Shown here: piece by piece, positions 23,901 through 35,900 of the stretch | Layout: each line of letters begins with the position of its first letter | Numbering within the stretch: the first letter of the stretch is position 1 | Source: Plazaster borealis | Lineage: Eukaryota; Echinodermata; Asteroidea; Forcipulatida; Labidiasteridae | NCBI GenBank assembly: GCA_021014325.1 | Contig: CM037467.1 | Location: 10,317,273 to 10,381,272, forward strand | DNA length: 64,000 nucleotides | Reading direction: 5' to 3' | Translations under genes and position numbers: made by a program | The notes under the pieces: generated by a model | Told to the model about the DNA's origin: nothing | What the model saw: only the letters and a program-made list of their open reading frames with translations | Databases searched by the model: none

Positions 23901-26900
23901 ATATTTACTTCTTTAAGCAGCTCTATGAAATTGCTCTATGGTCTCTAAAGGGTTTAAATGGCTTCAACTTACGTTTGACGTCCTTGTGGACAATTCTCTT
24001 GCCATGCAGCCAGTCGAGAGCTTCGAACAGCTGTTTGATAACGAACAGCGCCCTCCCCTGCCCAAGAACCATCTCCTTCTTGATAAGCATCTGCAGGGTC
24101 TGTCCCGTATGGTACTCGGAGAAGAAGTATACCATGTTACCGCTCCTCATCAGGCCAAGAAGGCGAACAACATTAGAGTGCTCCAAGCTGCTCCAAATAA
24201 GAGCCTCATTGCATGAGAACTTCTCCAAAGGAACCTATAGTAATAATAATAATAATAGTGGCTTCTTATATAGCGCACATATCCGTCACTCAGTGACGCT
24301 CAAGGCGCTTTTAACGTTCATTATTTTCCTGCAAGGTATTGTGGAGCTATGTTTTGAAGTATGAGACCAAGTCCTTTACATAGCACCATGTAATGGTTTA
24401 CAAGGTGCTGTGGCGCAATATGCTGCCGATCAAACCAGGAACACAGGGGCGAACCCCTTCTCTTTACGATAAGTGCACTGGGTTCTTTTACGTGCATTAC
24501 ACAACACACGGGACCTACGGCTTAACATCCCATCCGAGAACGAAGCATGTGGTTAAGTGTCTTGCTTAAGGACACAAGAGTCACGACTAGGATTCGAACC
24601 CAAACTCTGCTGATCAGAAACACCAGAGCTTGAGTTCGGTGTTCTTATCCGCTCGGCCACGACACGCCACATATCATTGGTATTTTAAAGAGTATTGACC
24701 TAATAGACTGTGCAAGCTTCTCGCATGTAGCGAAACAAGAAAACCACTCAAATTAGGACTATAGTTTTCTATTAAATCAAATCTTCTTTTTAAATTGTAT
24801 TTATACAAAGCACTTGGATATTCTTGGTTAAAGGTATCGTACATGTTGGTAATGACTCAAAACAAATATTAGCATAAAAACTTACTTGGTAACAAGCAAC
24901 GGAGAGCTGTTGATAGTATAAAACATAGTAGGAAACGACTCCCTCTGAAGTAACGTAGTTTTTGAGAAAGAGGTAATTTCTCACTAAAATAATAAAAACT
25001 TCTTCCAAGAAGTTTTTATTCCTATCTGAAAGCCCACAAATTTGTACAACAAGGGTGTTTTTTCTTTCATCATTTTCTTGCAACTTCGATGACCAATTGA
25101 GCCCAAATTTTCACAGGCTTGTTATTTTATGCATATGTTGGGATACACCAAGTGAGAACACTGGTCTTTGACAATTTCCAAACGTGTTCAGCGCCTTTAA
25201 AAATACAATTTCAATTTTCATATCATGCAAATTTGATTAAATTAACATTGAAACAATATCAAAACCTAGGATGAGAATACTTATTTTTAAAGAAACGCCT
25301 GAATTTGTGCGACCATCACATACATTTAATGATAACATGGCAAAATTCTTTAACTCTTAACAAGTAACTGGAAACAGAGGTCAAGTCTTGTTCTCTGGTT
25401 TTCTTTGTTGATTGATATTTTACTTTCATATATTTCCTGGCTAAATTTTACTTTCCCCGAAATACGATATAATTTTTATAGTCATAGACTACGTTTAACT
25501 AAAATATTTGAAGAAACAGAATCACGCACACGTTAAACAACTTAATAGAATCAATTTTGTTTGAAGCCTGAGAATTTTGGGACTAGCAAAATTAACTCAC
25601 TCGTTTGGAGACAAAGTCTTTGTTGGTAACTTTGTCCCGAATGAGAAAAACATGTCCAAAGGTTCCTTGTCCGAGGAACATCAGTTTGTCGTACTGTCGG
25701 TATTCCTGGTATTTTCCATTTTTGATAACCATCTCCTGAGAAAAAAGGGAAAAAGGGAACAAAACGAAGAAGAAAAAATAAAAAATAAAAATGAAACTAA
25801 GATCCTCCAAAATTGTCATTTTACTCATTATATCCTTGGGTCAGTGCAAAAACATTGCGTCTTGAAAAACTGCCTACACAGACAATGCTTCCAGGAATAT
25901 GTACAAATATCGTATCTCCAAATTTCCCAAAGCCTGTTTGCAGACGTTTCCTGCTTACGGAGCAGTCATGAGCAAAATTTCTATTTCCTAATTGCTGCTA
26001 TCCGTAAAGGACCACGGAATAAATTATGTTACAGGCACGGCCGCAATCCGATGCGTTCCTATGCTCGCAAGCTCAAACAAAAGAAAACCCACCCAGTGTC
26101 ACGCATTTCTTCTGCAATTGTCAGGTCTAGAGGGAGACTCACTGTTTAACAAAGGAACAATGCTGTTGGTCAGCTTAAGCCAATTGTCACTTTCTAGTTA
26201 TAATCAGCTTACTATATAAACCCCTGTCCGGTGCACCTACTTGAGCTAGACCACAAACACTAATCCTTCACTCCTTTGTGGGCTACTTTCGAGCTGCCTT
26301 GTCCGTGAAAACCGACCATAAAGAAAGATCCGACCAACAAAAGGCACCACCAATAGAGTTTGATAATGAGGGAACCTAATAATCACTGGAGCACAAATCC
26401 AATGGTTGCACGGGGCCGTGTGATTTTGGAACGACTCCCTGCAGCCACGCGTCTGCACGCGTGCGAACGCGTTCTTAATTTATCCATGGTCCCTAAGCAA
26501 AGCAGAAGGCACACTAGCTTGCCGGCGGCGGTTCTTATAAGCAGATGAGTGACGCAACAATGTAAATCCCCTGAGTATGTGCACATGCGCTGTCAAATCT
26601 TTAATAGACAGGCTGCCACCATTGTTCATCATTACGTTCGGCTCAATGGGAGGTTAGTCAGAGAGTTCCGAGATTCCAGCATACCATGGCAGATTTTCAG
26701 CCATAGCTCATGGCTGAGGTTCTGCGAATCATGGCAAGTGCCCATGGCTCATGGCTGAGGTTCTGCGAATCATGGCGAGTGGCTTCTCAACTTTCTCATA
26801 CGACAACATCAAATTACGGAAAGAATTATTAGAACCTTTGTTGTCTTTCCTTTGTCAAGTCATGGTTTCATGGTGGCAACGATACTTTCAAAGGAAAACA

Positions 26901-29900
26901 TTTACTCAAGACGCACCAAAAGGTTCAGAAAAATAATACCGCGAGTGGGCACGAACAATAAAAACCCCAAAACAAAAACGATGTGAAGTGGTTAAAAAAT
27001 GTTTAAATCCTACATGAAGTCTTACTTTGCAACGCAGCACTCCATCCTGATCTTCTTCGAACCCTGTACCGTCATGATCGGCAATTCTCAGTACCAAATC
27101 CCCCAGGTCCCTCTCCTTTCCATAGAAGACTCTACGGACATCAGTGCCAGACTCCGGATCCGGTCCAGCCGCGCCTCCCCCGGGGGGACCATCTTCAAAA
27201 CTCTTAATGAAGTCACCCTGCAGGGCAATTTTAATAGCATCTTGAGGATCCAACGAGGTCGGAGATTTGAAAGTCGAAGCTGGTGGGCCTCTTGGCAGTT
27301 CCTCCTGGCGAGGGGGAGGTGGCTGTCCCGGGGGCAGACTGATCTGAGTATGACACTCATTATCTTTGTAGAACCGCTGTACGGCTTCTGAGTTGTGCTG
27401 GGTGGGAAGCATCTGTTTCCCTTTCTGTGGACAACTGTGGGTCCCATCAACTATATACTGCTGAATTGGCTTGTTGTCTCCAGCTGGTCCAGGGTTCCCC
27501 AACCACAACTTCTCCAGCCCAATCTGAAGCTCATCTGAAGGATCCTCTGCAATCGGCAAGGGTGCTTGAGCACTCTGCTCCATTTCTTCCTGAAGAAGGG
27601 CGAGTTCTCTGACAGCAGGAACTTTGTGGTCACCACCTCCAAAGGGCTGGTCTTCATCCTTCTCATCACTTTTCCTCTTTGTCTGGCTCTCTTCAGTAGA
27701 AGTATCTTCGGGTCGAGGGAGCGCGTGCTCTCTGACACTGGAGAGGATGTCATCATCTTGTCTTACACCAGGCTGGAACCCTGTCGTAGCCTCTCCTCCG
27801 GCAGCAGTGGGATGAATTTTGTCAAAGGCTCCTGCAGCCGTTGTCTCCTGAGACTCTTTCTCGTCTTTCTTCTTCTTCTTCTTCTCCTTCTTCTCAAGCT
27901 CCTCGCTCTCATGCTCTCTCTTAAGCAGCACCAGCCGAGGTTTCTTGTCATCGTCGTTGTCATCTTCATCCCCCCTGCTCTTTTTAACCCCATTTTGCAA
28001 TGGTGGAAGAGTAACCCCCATCTGTAAAGAACAAATGAATAAATATAAACAAAACAGGGAGAACAAATTAATCTCTCATAATTAACATTGCTTGGCTTTC
28101 CAGAAAAGAAAAGAAAAACACCACTGGTATGTGTGAGGATTTTATCACCTGTCCACTTCCTTTTCTTGCTTGGTCAGCTGGACAGTTCCCTTTCCCTCCA
28201 TTGCTGCTTGGATCATTTGTGGTGCTCTTAACTTTAAAAGACTCATCAGAAAGACACTTTGTGGATTCTTCTGTGCATTGAGGTAGAAGCATAATTTTCA
28301 TATACATTACATGGACACTTCCTCTTTTAAAAAGTTGCATCTGCACTTTATCAACGTGGCTACCTTCAATAAAATATGACTGTTTAATGATTTTCTTTTA
28401 AATTTCTTTTTCTGAGATAGACTTTACGCATTGACGTCATCTAGCCGCCGCCATCTTAGAGGTACACTGATGATGAAACAATCAAAACGCACCAACTTGT
28501 ACACTTGGCATACAGGATTGGCCAATGAACATTATCGATTTGACCTCAAGGCGAGGGCGCCCTACTCAAATGATGTCATGTGCAAAATGGTCTATTAAAG
28601 CAACTTAAATATTACCAACAACAGAGGTAGTGCTTCAACGCATTATACTAGTTTTGCTAATGCTTAATGCTTTTCAAACGGACTTGCCCCATTGCCAAGA
28701 GTGGAATGGAAAACAAGGTCTTCTAAACTTACTTTTCATAAGCTTATCTTTCAATGTCTTGTAGTGTTGGGTCTGCTCAATTTGGTTCTCCTTTAGCACC
28801 TTCTCAGCTTCGTCTTCTTTCTCTACTTCAGAAGGCTGGACTGTCTCGTGCTCGTGGTGTTGGGTCTGCTTAATTTGGTTCTCCTTGAGCAGCTTCTCAG
28901 CTTCGTCTTCTTTCTCTACTTCAGAAGGCTGGACTGTCTCGTGGTGTTGGGTCTGCTCATTTTGGTTCTCCTTGAGCAGCTTCTCAGCTTCGTCTTCTTT
29001 CTCTACTTCAGAAGGTGAGACTGTCTCATGGTGTTGGGTCTGCTCAATTTGGTTCTCCTTGAGCAGCTTCTCAGCTTCGTCTTCTTTCTCTACTTCAGAA
29101 GGTGAGACTGTCTTGTGGTGTTGGGTCTGCTCAATTTGGTTCTCCTTGAGCAGCTTCTCAGCTTCGTCTTCTTTCTCTACTTCAGAAGGTGAGACTGTCT
29201 CGTGATGTTGGGTCTGCTCAGTTTGGTTCACCTTGAGCAGCTTCTCAGCTTCGTCTTCTTTCTCTACTTCAGAAGGTGAGACTGTCTCATGATGTTGGGT
29301 CTGCTCAGTTTGGTTCACCTTGAGCAGCTTCTCAGCTTCGTCTTCTTTCTCTACTTCAGAAGGTGAGACTGTCTTGTAGTGTTGGGTCTGCTCAATTTGG
29401 TTCTCCTTGAGCAGCTTCTCAGCTTCGTCTTCTTTCTCTACTTCAGAAGGTGTTACTGTCTTATGGTGTTGGGTCTGCTCAATTTGGTTCTCCTTTAGCA
29501 GCTTCTCAGCTACGTCGTCTTTCTCTACTTCAGAGGGTGGGTCTGTCTCGTGGTGTTGGGTCTGCTTAATTTGGTTCTCCTTGAGCAGCTTCTCAGCTTC
29601 GTCTTCTTTCTCTACTTCAGAAGGCTGGACTGTCTTGTGGTGTTGGGTCTGCTCATTTTGGTTCTCCTTGAGCAGCTTCTCAGCTTCGTCTTCTTTCTCT
29701 ACTTCAGAAGGTGAGACTGTCTCATGGTGTTGGGTCTGCTCAATTTGGTTCTCCTTGAGCAGCTTCTCAGCTTCGTCTTCTTTCTCTACTTCAGAAGGTG
29801 AGACTGTCTTGTGGTGTTGGGTCTGCTCAATTTGGTTCTCCTTGAGCAGCTTCTCAGCTTCGTCTTCTTTCTCTACTTCAGAAGGTGAGACTGTCTCGTG

Positions 29901-32900
29901 ATGTTGGGTCTGCTCAGTTTGGTTCACCTTGAGCAGCTTCTCAGCTTCGTCTTCTTTCTCTACTTCAGAAGGTGAGACTGTCTCATGATGTTGGGTCTGC
30001 TCAGTTTGGTTCACCTTGAGCAGCTTCTCAGCTTCGTCTTCTTTCTCTACTTCAGAAGGTGAGACTGTCTTGTAGTGTTGGGTCTGCTCAATTTGGTTCT
30101 CCTTGAGCAGCTTCTCAGCTTCGTCTTCTTTCTCTACTTCAGAAGGTGAGACTGTCTCGTGATGTTGGGTCTGCTCAGTTTGGTTCTCCTTGAGCAGCTT
30201 CTCAGCTTCGTCGTCTTTCTCTACTTCAGAAGGCTGGACTGTCTCGTGATGTTGGGTCTGCTCAGTTTGGTTCTCCTTGAGCAGCTTCTCAGCTTCGTCT
30301 TCTTTCTCTACTTCAGACGGCTGGACTGTCTCTTGATGTTGGGTCTGCTCATTTTGGTTCTCCTTGAGCAGCTTCTCAGCTTCGTCGTCTTTCTCTATTT
30401 CAGAAGGCTGGACTGTCTCGTGGTGTTGGGTCTGCTCAATTTGGTTCTCCTTTAGCAGCTTCTCGGCTTCGTTGTCTTTCTCTACTTCAGAAGGCGGGAC
30501 TGTCTCTTGGTGTTGGGTCTGCTCAATTTGGTTCTCCTTGAGCAGCTTCTCAGCTTCGTCTTCTTTCTCTACTTCAGAAGGCTGGACTGTCTTGTGGTGT
30601 TGGGTCTGCTCAATTTGGTTCTCCTTGAGCAGCTTCTCAGCTTCATCGTCTTTCTTTACTTCAGAAGGCGAGATTGTGACTTGGTGTTGGGTCTGCCTTA
30701 TTTGGTTCTCCTTTAGTGGCTTCTCAGCTTCGTCTTCTTTCTCTACTTCAGAAGGCTGGACTGTCTTGTGGTGTTGGGTTTGCTCAATTTGGTTCTCCTT
30801 GAGCAGCTTCTCAGCTTCGTCTTCTTTCTCTACTTCAGAAGGCTGGACTGTCTTGTGGTGTTGGGTCTGCTTAAATTGGTTCTCCTTGAGCAGCTTCTCA
30901 GCTTCGTCTTCTTTCTCTACTTCAGAAGGCTGGACTGTCTTGTGGTGTTGGGTCTCCTCAATTTGGTTCTCCTTGAGCAGCTTCTCAGCTACGTCGTCTT
31001 TCTCTACTTCAGAAGGTGAGACTGTCTCTTGGTGTTGGGTCTGCTTAATTTGGTTCTCCTTGAGCAGCTTCTCAGCTTTGTCTTCTTTCTCTACTTCAGA
31101 AGGCTGGACTGTCTTGTGGTGTTGGGTCTGCTCAATTTGGTTCTCCTTGAGCAGCTTCTCAGCTTTGTCTTCTTTCTCTACTTCAGAAGGCTGGACTGTC
31201 TCGTGGTGTTGGGTCTCCTCAATTTGGTTCTCCTTGAGCAGCTTCTCAGCTTCGTCTTCTTTCTCTACTTCAGAAGGTGAGACTGTCTCTTGGTGTTGGG
31301 TCTGCTTCATTTGGTTCTCCTTTAGCAGCTTCTCAGACACAGTGTTCATTTCCCTGTAAATCTTTCCGAAGAACCTTTTCTCTTCCTCCTCTTCTTCTCT
31401 GTTCTGAAGAATTTTATTGTCACCAGATGATTCTTCTGGCACCTCACCCTTGGTGTCCTCATTTTTATTGAAGGATGTAGACACGTTCCCTGTCAAAAAG
31501 GAAAACATGGACAATAACGTTAGAATTTTAGGAGTTAACACTAAATTGCTTTCAACATCTTTTGTTTATTTATCATGTAACAAAGAATTTGTATGGGGTT
31601 GAACAAAAAATATTTTTCTAGGATGGGATTTGAACCAATGACCTCTGGTTTAATGTGCCGGCGCTCTACCAACTGAGCTATATAGCCCTATGTTGGCGGT
31701 CTCCCTATTTTGTCAATATCTTTTTTTCCGGGGTGCCCGTCAGAACTTGGGTTCCTCATGTACATGTACATTGCTTTATTTGAGAAAGGAATAAAGACAG
31801 CACTCTAACCAGTTCAAACTCATTGTACATGTATAGGCACGACACTTGTAGTTTATTTAGATGTGTACATGTAATTCCCTGTAAAATGCCACTGTGTTTG
31901 ATACGGTTACACACCTATGTTCCGATACCCCTATGTTCCAACACCCCCAATGTATTTTCCTTTTCCTAACCCTAACCCTAACCCTAACCCTCACCCTAAC
32001 ATGTAAATCACAAGTGGTTTATTTTTAGAAACATAGAGTGGTCGGAATATAGAGTAGTCACTGTTTGATACACTTCAAGTGCAATTTTCATCAAAATGGA
32101 ATTATAAACATATACGTTGCAAAATGTAACGGGAAATATCGATTTGGAAACAACATGGGGCCTTTTTTTTTGTGTGGCCCAGAGAGTCTTTGGTAATATA
32201 TTTTAACAAAACAAATTGAAAATGCAGGCCTACAAGCATTAAGGTTAACACCATTTGGTTTTTAGTACTTAACTCACACACTGTATAGAAAAACAGGTAA
32301 CTTACCTGGTTTATTATTTAAGTTCTGCAGCTCCTTAAATTTGTTGACAATTTTTACACTTTTGAGACTAAGTCTTGCAGTAAGGAAACCCACAGTAAGG
32401 CCCAGAGGAGTCTCAGCACAGTCTCCAGACGCCTGGCTCAGATTACATGTAGGAGTGGCAGATCTGAAGAAAAACAAATTATACAAAAATAAAACCTGAT
32501 TTTAACCTGGTTGCATTAGTAATTTAATAAACAATGTGATGTCATGGTTCAAATTCACAAAGCTGTGTACCACAAAATCATGCTTAAAGCAGGTTTTTTT
32601 TCTTCTGTTAAGCGGACATTTGCAGGGAACCAGTCACAAACAATATACACTATGTGCAGACCAAGTGTGGTAATTTAGCTGGTAACCTGGGCCAAATTTC
32701 ATAGAGCTGCTTAAGCGGAAGAAAATTGCTAAACAATTTTTCAGCTAAGCTGAATTGAGCAGGATAACAGTCACAAATTGAACACGTGACATGGTAGTTT
32801 GGCTGGTAACCTTATTCAGGTAAGCAAAATTTTGTTGCACTTGGCTACTTGTTCTGCTTTTTAAAAGCAGCTCTATGAAATTGGGCCCTGTTTCTGCTGA

Positions 32901-35900
32901 GCAAGATTTTTCTGTGTTAAGCAATTTTATGTTGCTTAGCTAATACAGACTGACCTCACACCTCTCCAAAAAGTTCAAACCATCTCTCCACTATGAAATT
33001 GTCTGTACATGAATTAAATGGAATTCTCTAATCACACACAAAATAATTCCTAAATTATTTAGGAATATTGTACAACCAGAATCACAAACAACACTTTTGT
33101 TCAGAAAAAAGAAGAAGAAGAAAACAAAACAAACACCACTCTATGCATTACAAACACACCTCTAATTTGCTTGACTGGAAAACACAGGTGAAACCATGAG
33201 ACCAGGAAATTCTTCGACAAAGTCCAACTATTTTTATGTAAATAATTCCAAAATTATTTAGGAAAAAATAGTGTGCAACCAGAATTACAAACAACACTAC
33301 AAGGCTATTTTGCTTGACTGGAAAGCAAACTATGAAACCTGGAAATTCTTGGAAGAAGTCCAAGTACATGTATATGTAAATTAGGGCCGGGACTACTTTT
33401 TTGTTCAGCGGCGTTGAGTTAATTATTGGCCACACTGTCTGAATGCTAGGAATGCTAGACATTGTCTGCAAGTCCACCTACAAAAAAAAAAAAAATTATT
33501 ATGACATCAGGGGCGAGAGTCAATTCTGACAAAAAAGTCTGAAACTCCGAACAAGATCTTAGGAGTTACATTGAAAAAATGGCATTTCCACCTTTTGGTA
33601 ACTTGCTAAGTTATACAATAATGTAGATTTAAAGGGTCTGTATACGTTTGGTAGTTGGAACCCATTGTTTGTTTCAATCCTACATGTACAATATAGTTGT
33701 AGATATATAATACCATAAAACTAACCTGTGAAAATTTCATTTCAAAAGGTGGTAGCGTTTTTGAGATATTGCCGAAAAATCTGGAGCGGTTATGTCCACG
33801 CAAGAAAAATAATCTGCAATTGGAAAACACAATCTGAGAAACGCTAACTGCAGTAACGCTTCTCAGATTCAAATTTTGGGGGATAAAAAGCAATATCTTT
33901 TTTCCATAACGGCATGACTTCGAAGTGAAGAGTTTCTCAAAATGCATTATACTATCCACAACTGCTGTACTTCTTACCAAGTAAGTTTTTTATTGCCATT
34001 AATTTTCAGAGTCATTACCATTTGTATGCAGACCCTTTAAGGAGCTTTTGGGAACAGTATCCTCAGTGCTAGAGAAGTTATCAAATAGCCCGACTAATAT
34101 TTAATTTTTAGAAAAATGCAGTGGTTTTTGTTTTGTTTACCAGCCCCAGGCAGACTTTAAAAAAAAGTTTGAATTCAGTTAAAAGTCTGATATTTCTCAT
34201 CTCTGAACTAAACCAATCATTCTCAGCCATCTACATGATGTAGGAACCCCCTCCCCAGTGTAATAATAATAGTGGCTTCTTATAGACCATGTGACCTGTG
34301 ACATCACGTGTTTACAAAAGAGCCACAGAGCCTGGACTTCCTGCAGGCACAATTTGTACACAGCTCAATGGAAGAAAACAACAAATCTTATGTTTTATGA
34401 AAATTGAACTGTCTAATTTTTTCATAACTTTTGATATGAAGAAAAGGGGGACAACTTAAAAAGCTGCACTGCTGTTGCTTTTGTAAATTTTGAATTTATA
34501 TGAAAATTATGACACAACATGTTAATTTTCCCATATAGCCTGTGTAGTATCTTGCCCGTCAGGAAATGCATTATAATGTACAAGGTCACTACTATGTAAA
34601 CAAAGGTAACATGGTCTATATAGCGCTCATATCCGTCACTCAGTGACTCTCAGGGCGCTTCAACATTCAGTATTTTCCTGCAAGGTATTGTGGAGAGCTC
34701 TACGTTTTTGAAGTATGGGACCAATTCCTTTGTATACATGTAGCACTACATGTATGTAATGGTCTACAAGGTGGCGCAAATGCTGCCAATCAAACCAGGA
34801 ACACCATGGCGAACCCCTTCTCTTTTTGGTAAGTTTACTGGGTTCTTTTACGTGCATTACACAACACATGGGACCAACGGCTTTACGTCCCATCCGAAGG
34901 TGTCCACAGTTGTGCGATTCAACATAATGCATGAACAAACAAACCTGTGAAAGTTTGAGCTCAATTGGTCATCGAGGTCACAAGAAAATAGTGAAAAGAG
35001 ACCTTACGTGTTTTCTGTTTTTTCAAACATTTGAGTTTTTATCACGTGTGATAAAAACTATTGTTTTACTCATTTCTCAGAAACGATAACATTTTAGGCA
35101 GAAATATTTTAACAGAGATGCCAACATTGAATTCCCAAAAAGAGTAGCACCGCCGAGCACTTAAGTTTCAAGCCAGGCATAAAACTCACCGAGTCGTAAA
35201 AAGAGGAAAATTATGACATTTATGATATAAACTAATATTCTCAGCGAAAATCACTTATTGCAAAGCGGCCTGCTCTAGAGGTTAAACAATTATGAATTGT
35301 ATTCTCAGTCTTGATTTAAAAAAAAAAAAAAAAAAAAGTTTGTTTTTTTTGTTTTTTGTTTTTAATCGGACCGCAATTTGCACCAGCTTGTGCATGAAGA
35401 AAACCCTTTCCACAACCAAATTCAACAAAATGTTGTAGTTTCTGTCCTATTGTTTATTAAATTGAATAATGCTCACGTTTGCACAGCAAAATAGTAGTTA
35501 AAAAAAATACGTCACACCACCTGACCACAGCAGCAGGCCAGTCAAGTCTTCAAACGACTTAATTCAGCAAGAGCAGTTTCGTCAATTGGCCTTTCCAACC
35601 AATTCCATTTCCACCCACTGCATTCTTATTTTTATCGACGGTTTTCATCAGATCTTGGCCTCGATTGCGATTGATGAAATATTTTCTTGTTGTCACCATT
35701 ATTTTAGTTGATCGCTGCAGCGATCGCGATGTTTCAAACAAACTCCACGACGGCGCGCGCTGAACTTGCGAATTGCATTTCAGATAAAAGTTATCACAGG
35801 GTCTGTTTGCCGCCGCATCCCACAGTCGTAAAGCGTTAAAAAAAACTGCGGAACCAGTCTCTACAAAAGCGACTGTAGAATGTATGCTGTACAAGGAGCC

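Noticed and set aside
25577..26149. Plus-strand open frame of 190 residues
   Set aside because: Overlaps the minus-strand kinase exon 6 and intron sequence; low-complexity Lys/Glu part and no recognised motif.
28740..31349. CRISPR-like array of regular repeats
   Set aside because: Units are head-to-tail with no spacers, in a eukaryotic coding exon.
28885..31471. Plus-strand open frames up to 331 residues (SSFSASSSFSTSEG repeats)
   Set aside because: Antisense shadow of the 87-bp coding repeat; the minus-strand frame is longer, unbroken and fits the splice phases of neighbouring exons.
33148..33477. Minus-strand 109-residue frame as an extra NIK-like exon
   Set aside because: It is a tandem-duplicated intron segment, and exon 1 already joins exon 2 in the right phase without it.
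35559..35894. 111-residue minus-strand frame within the 1142-bp TIR element as a transposase
   Set aside because: Too short, and no catalytic DDE/D pattern or zinc finger can be seen.
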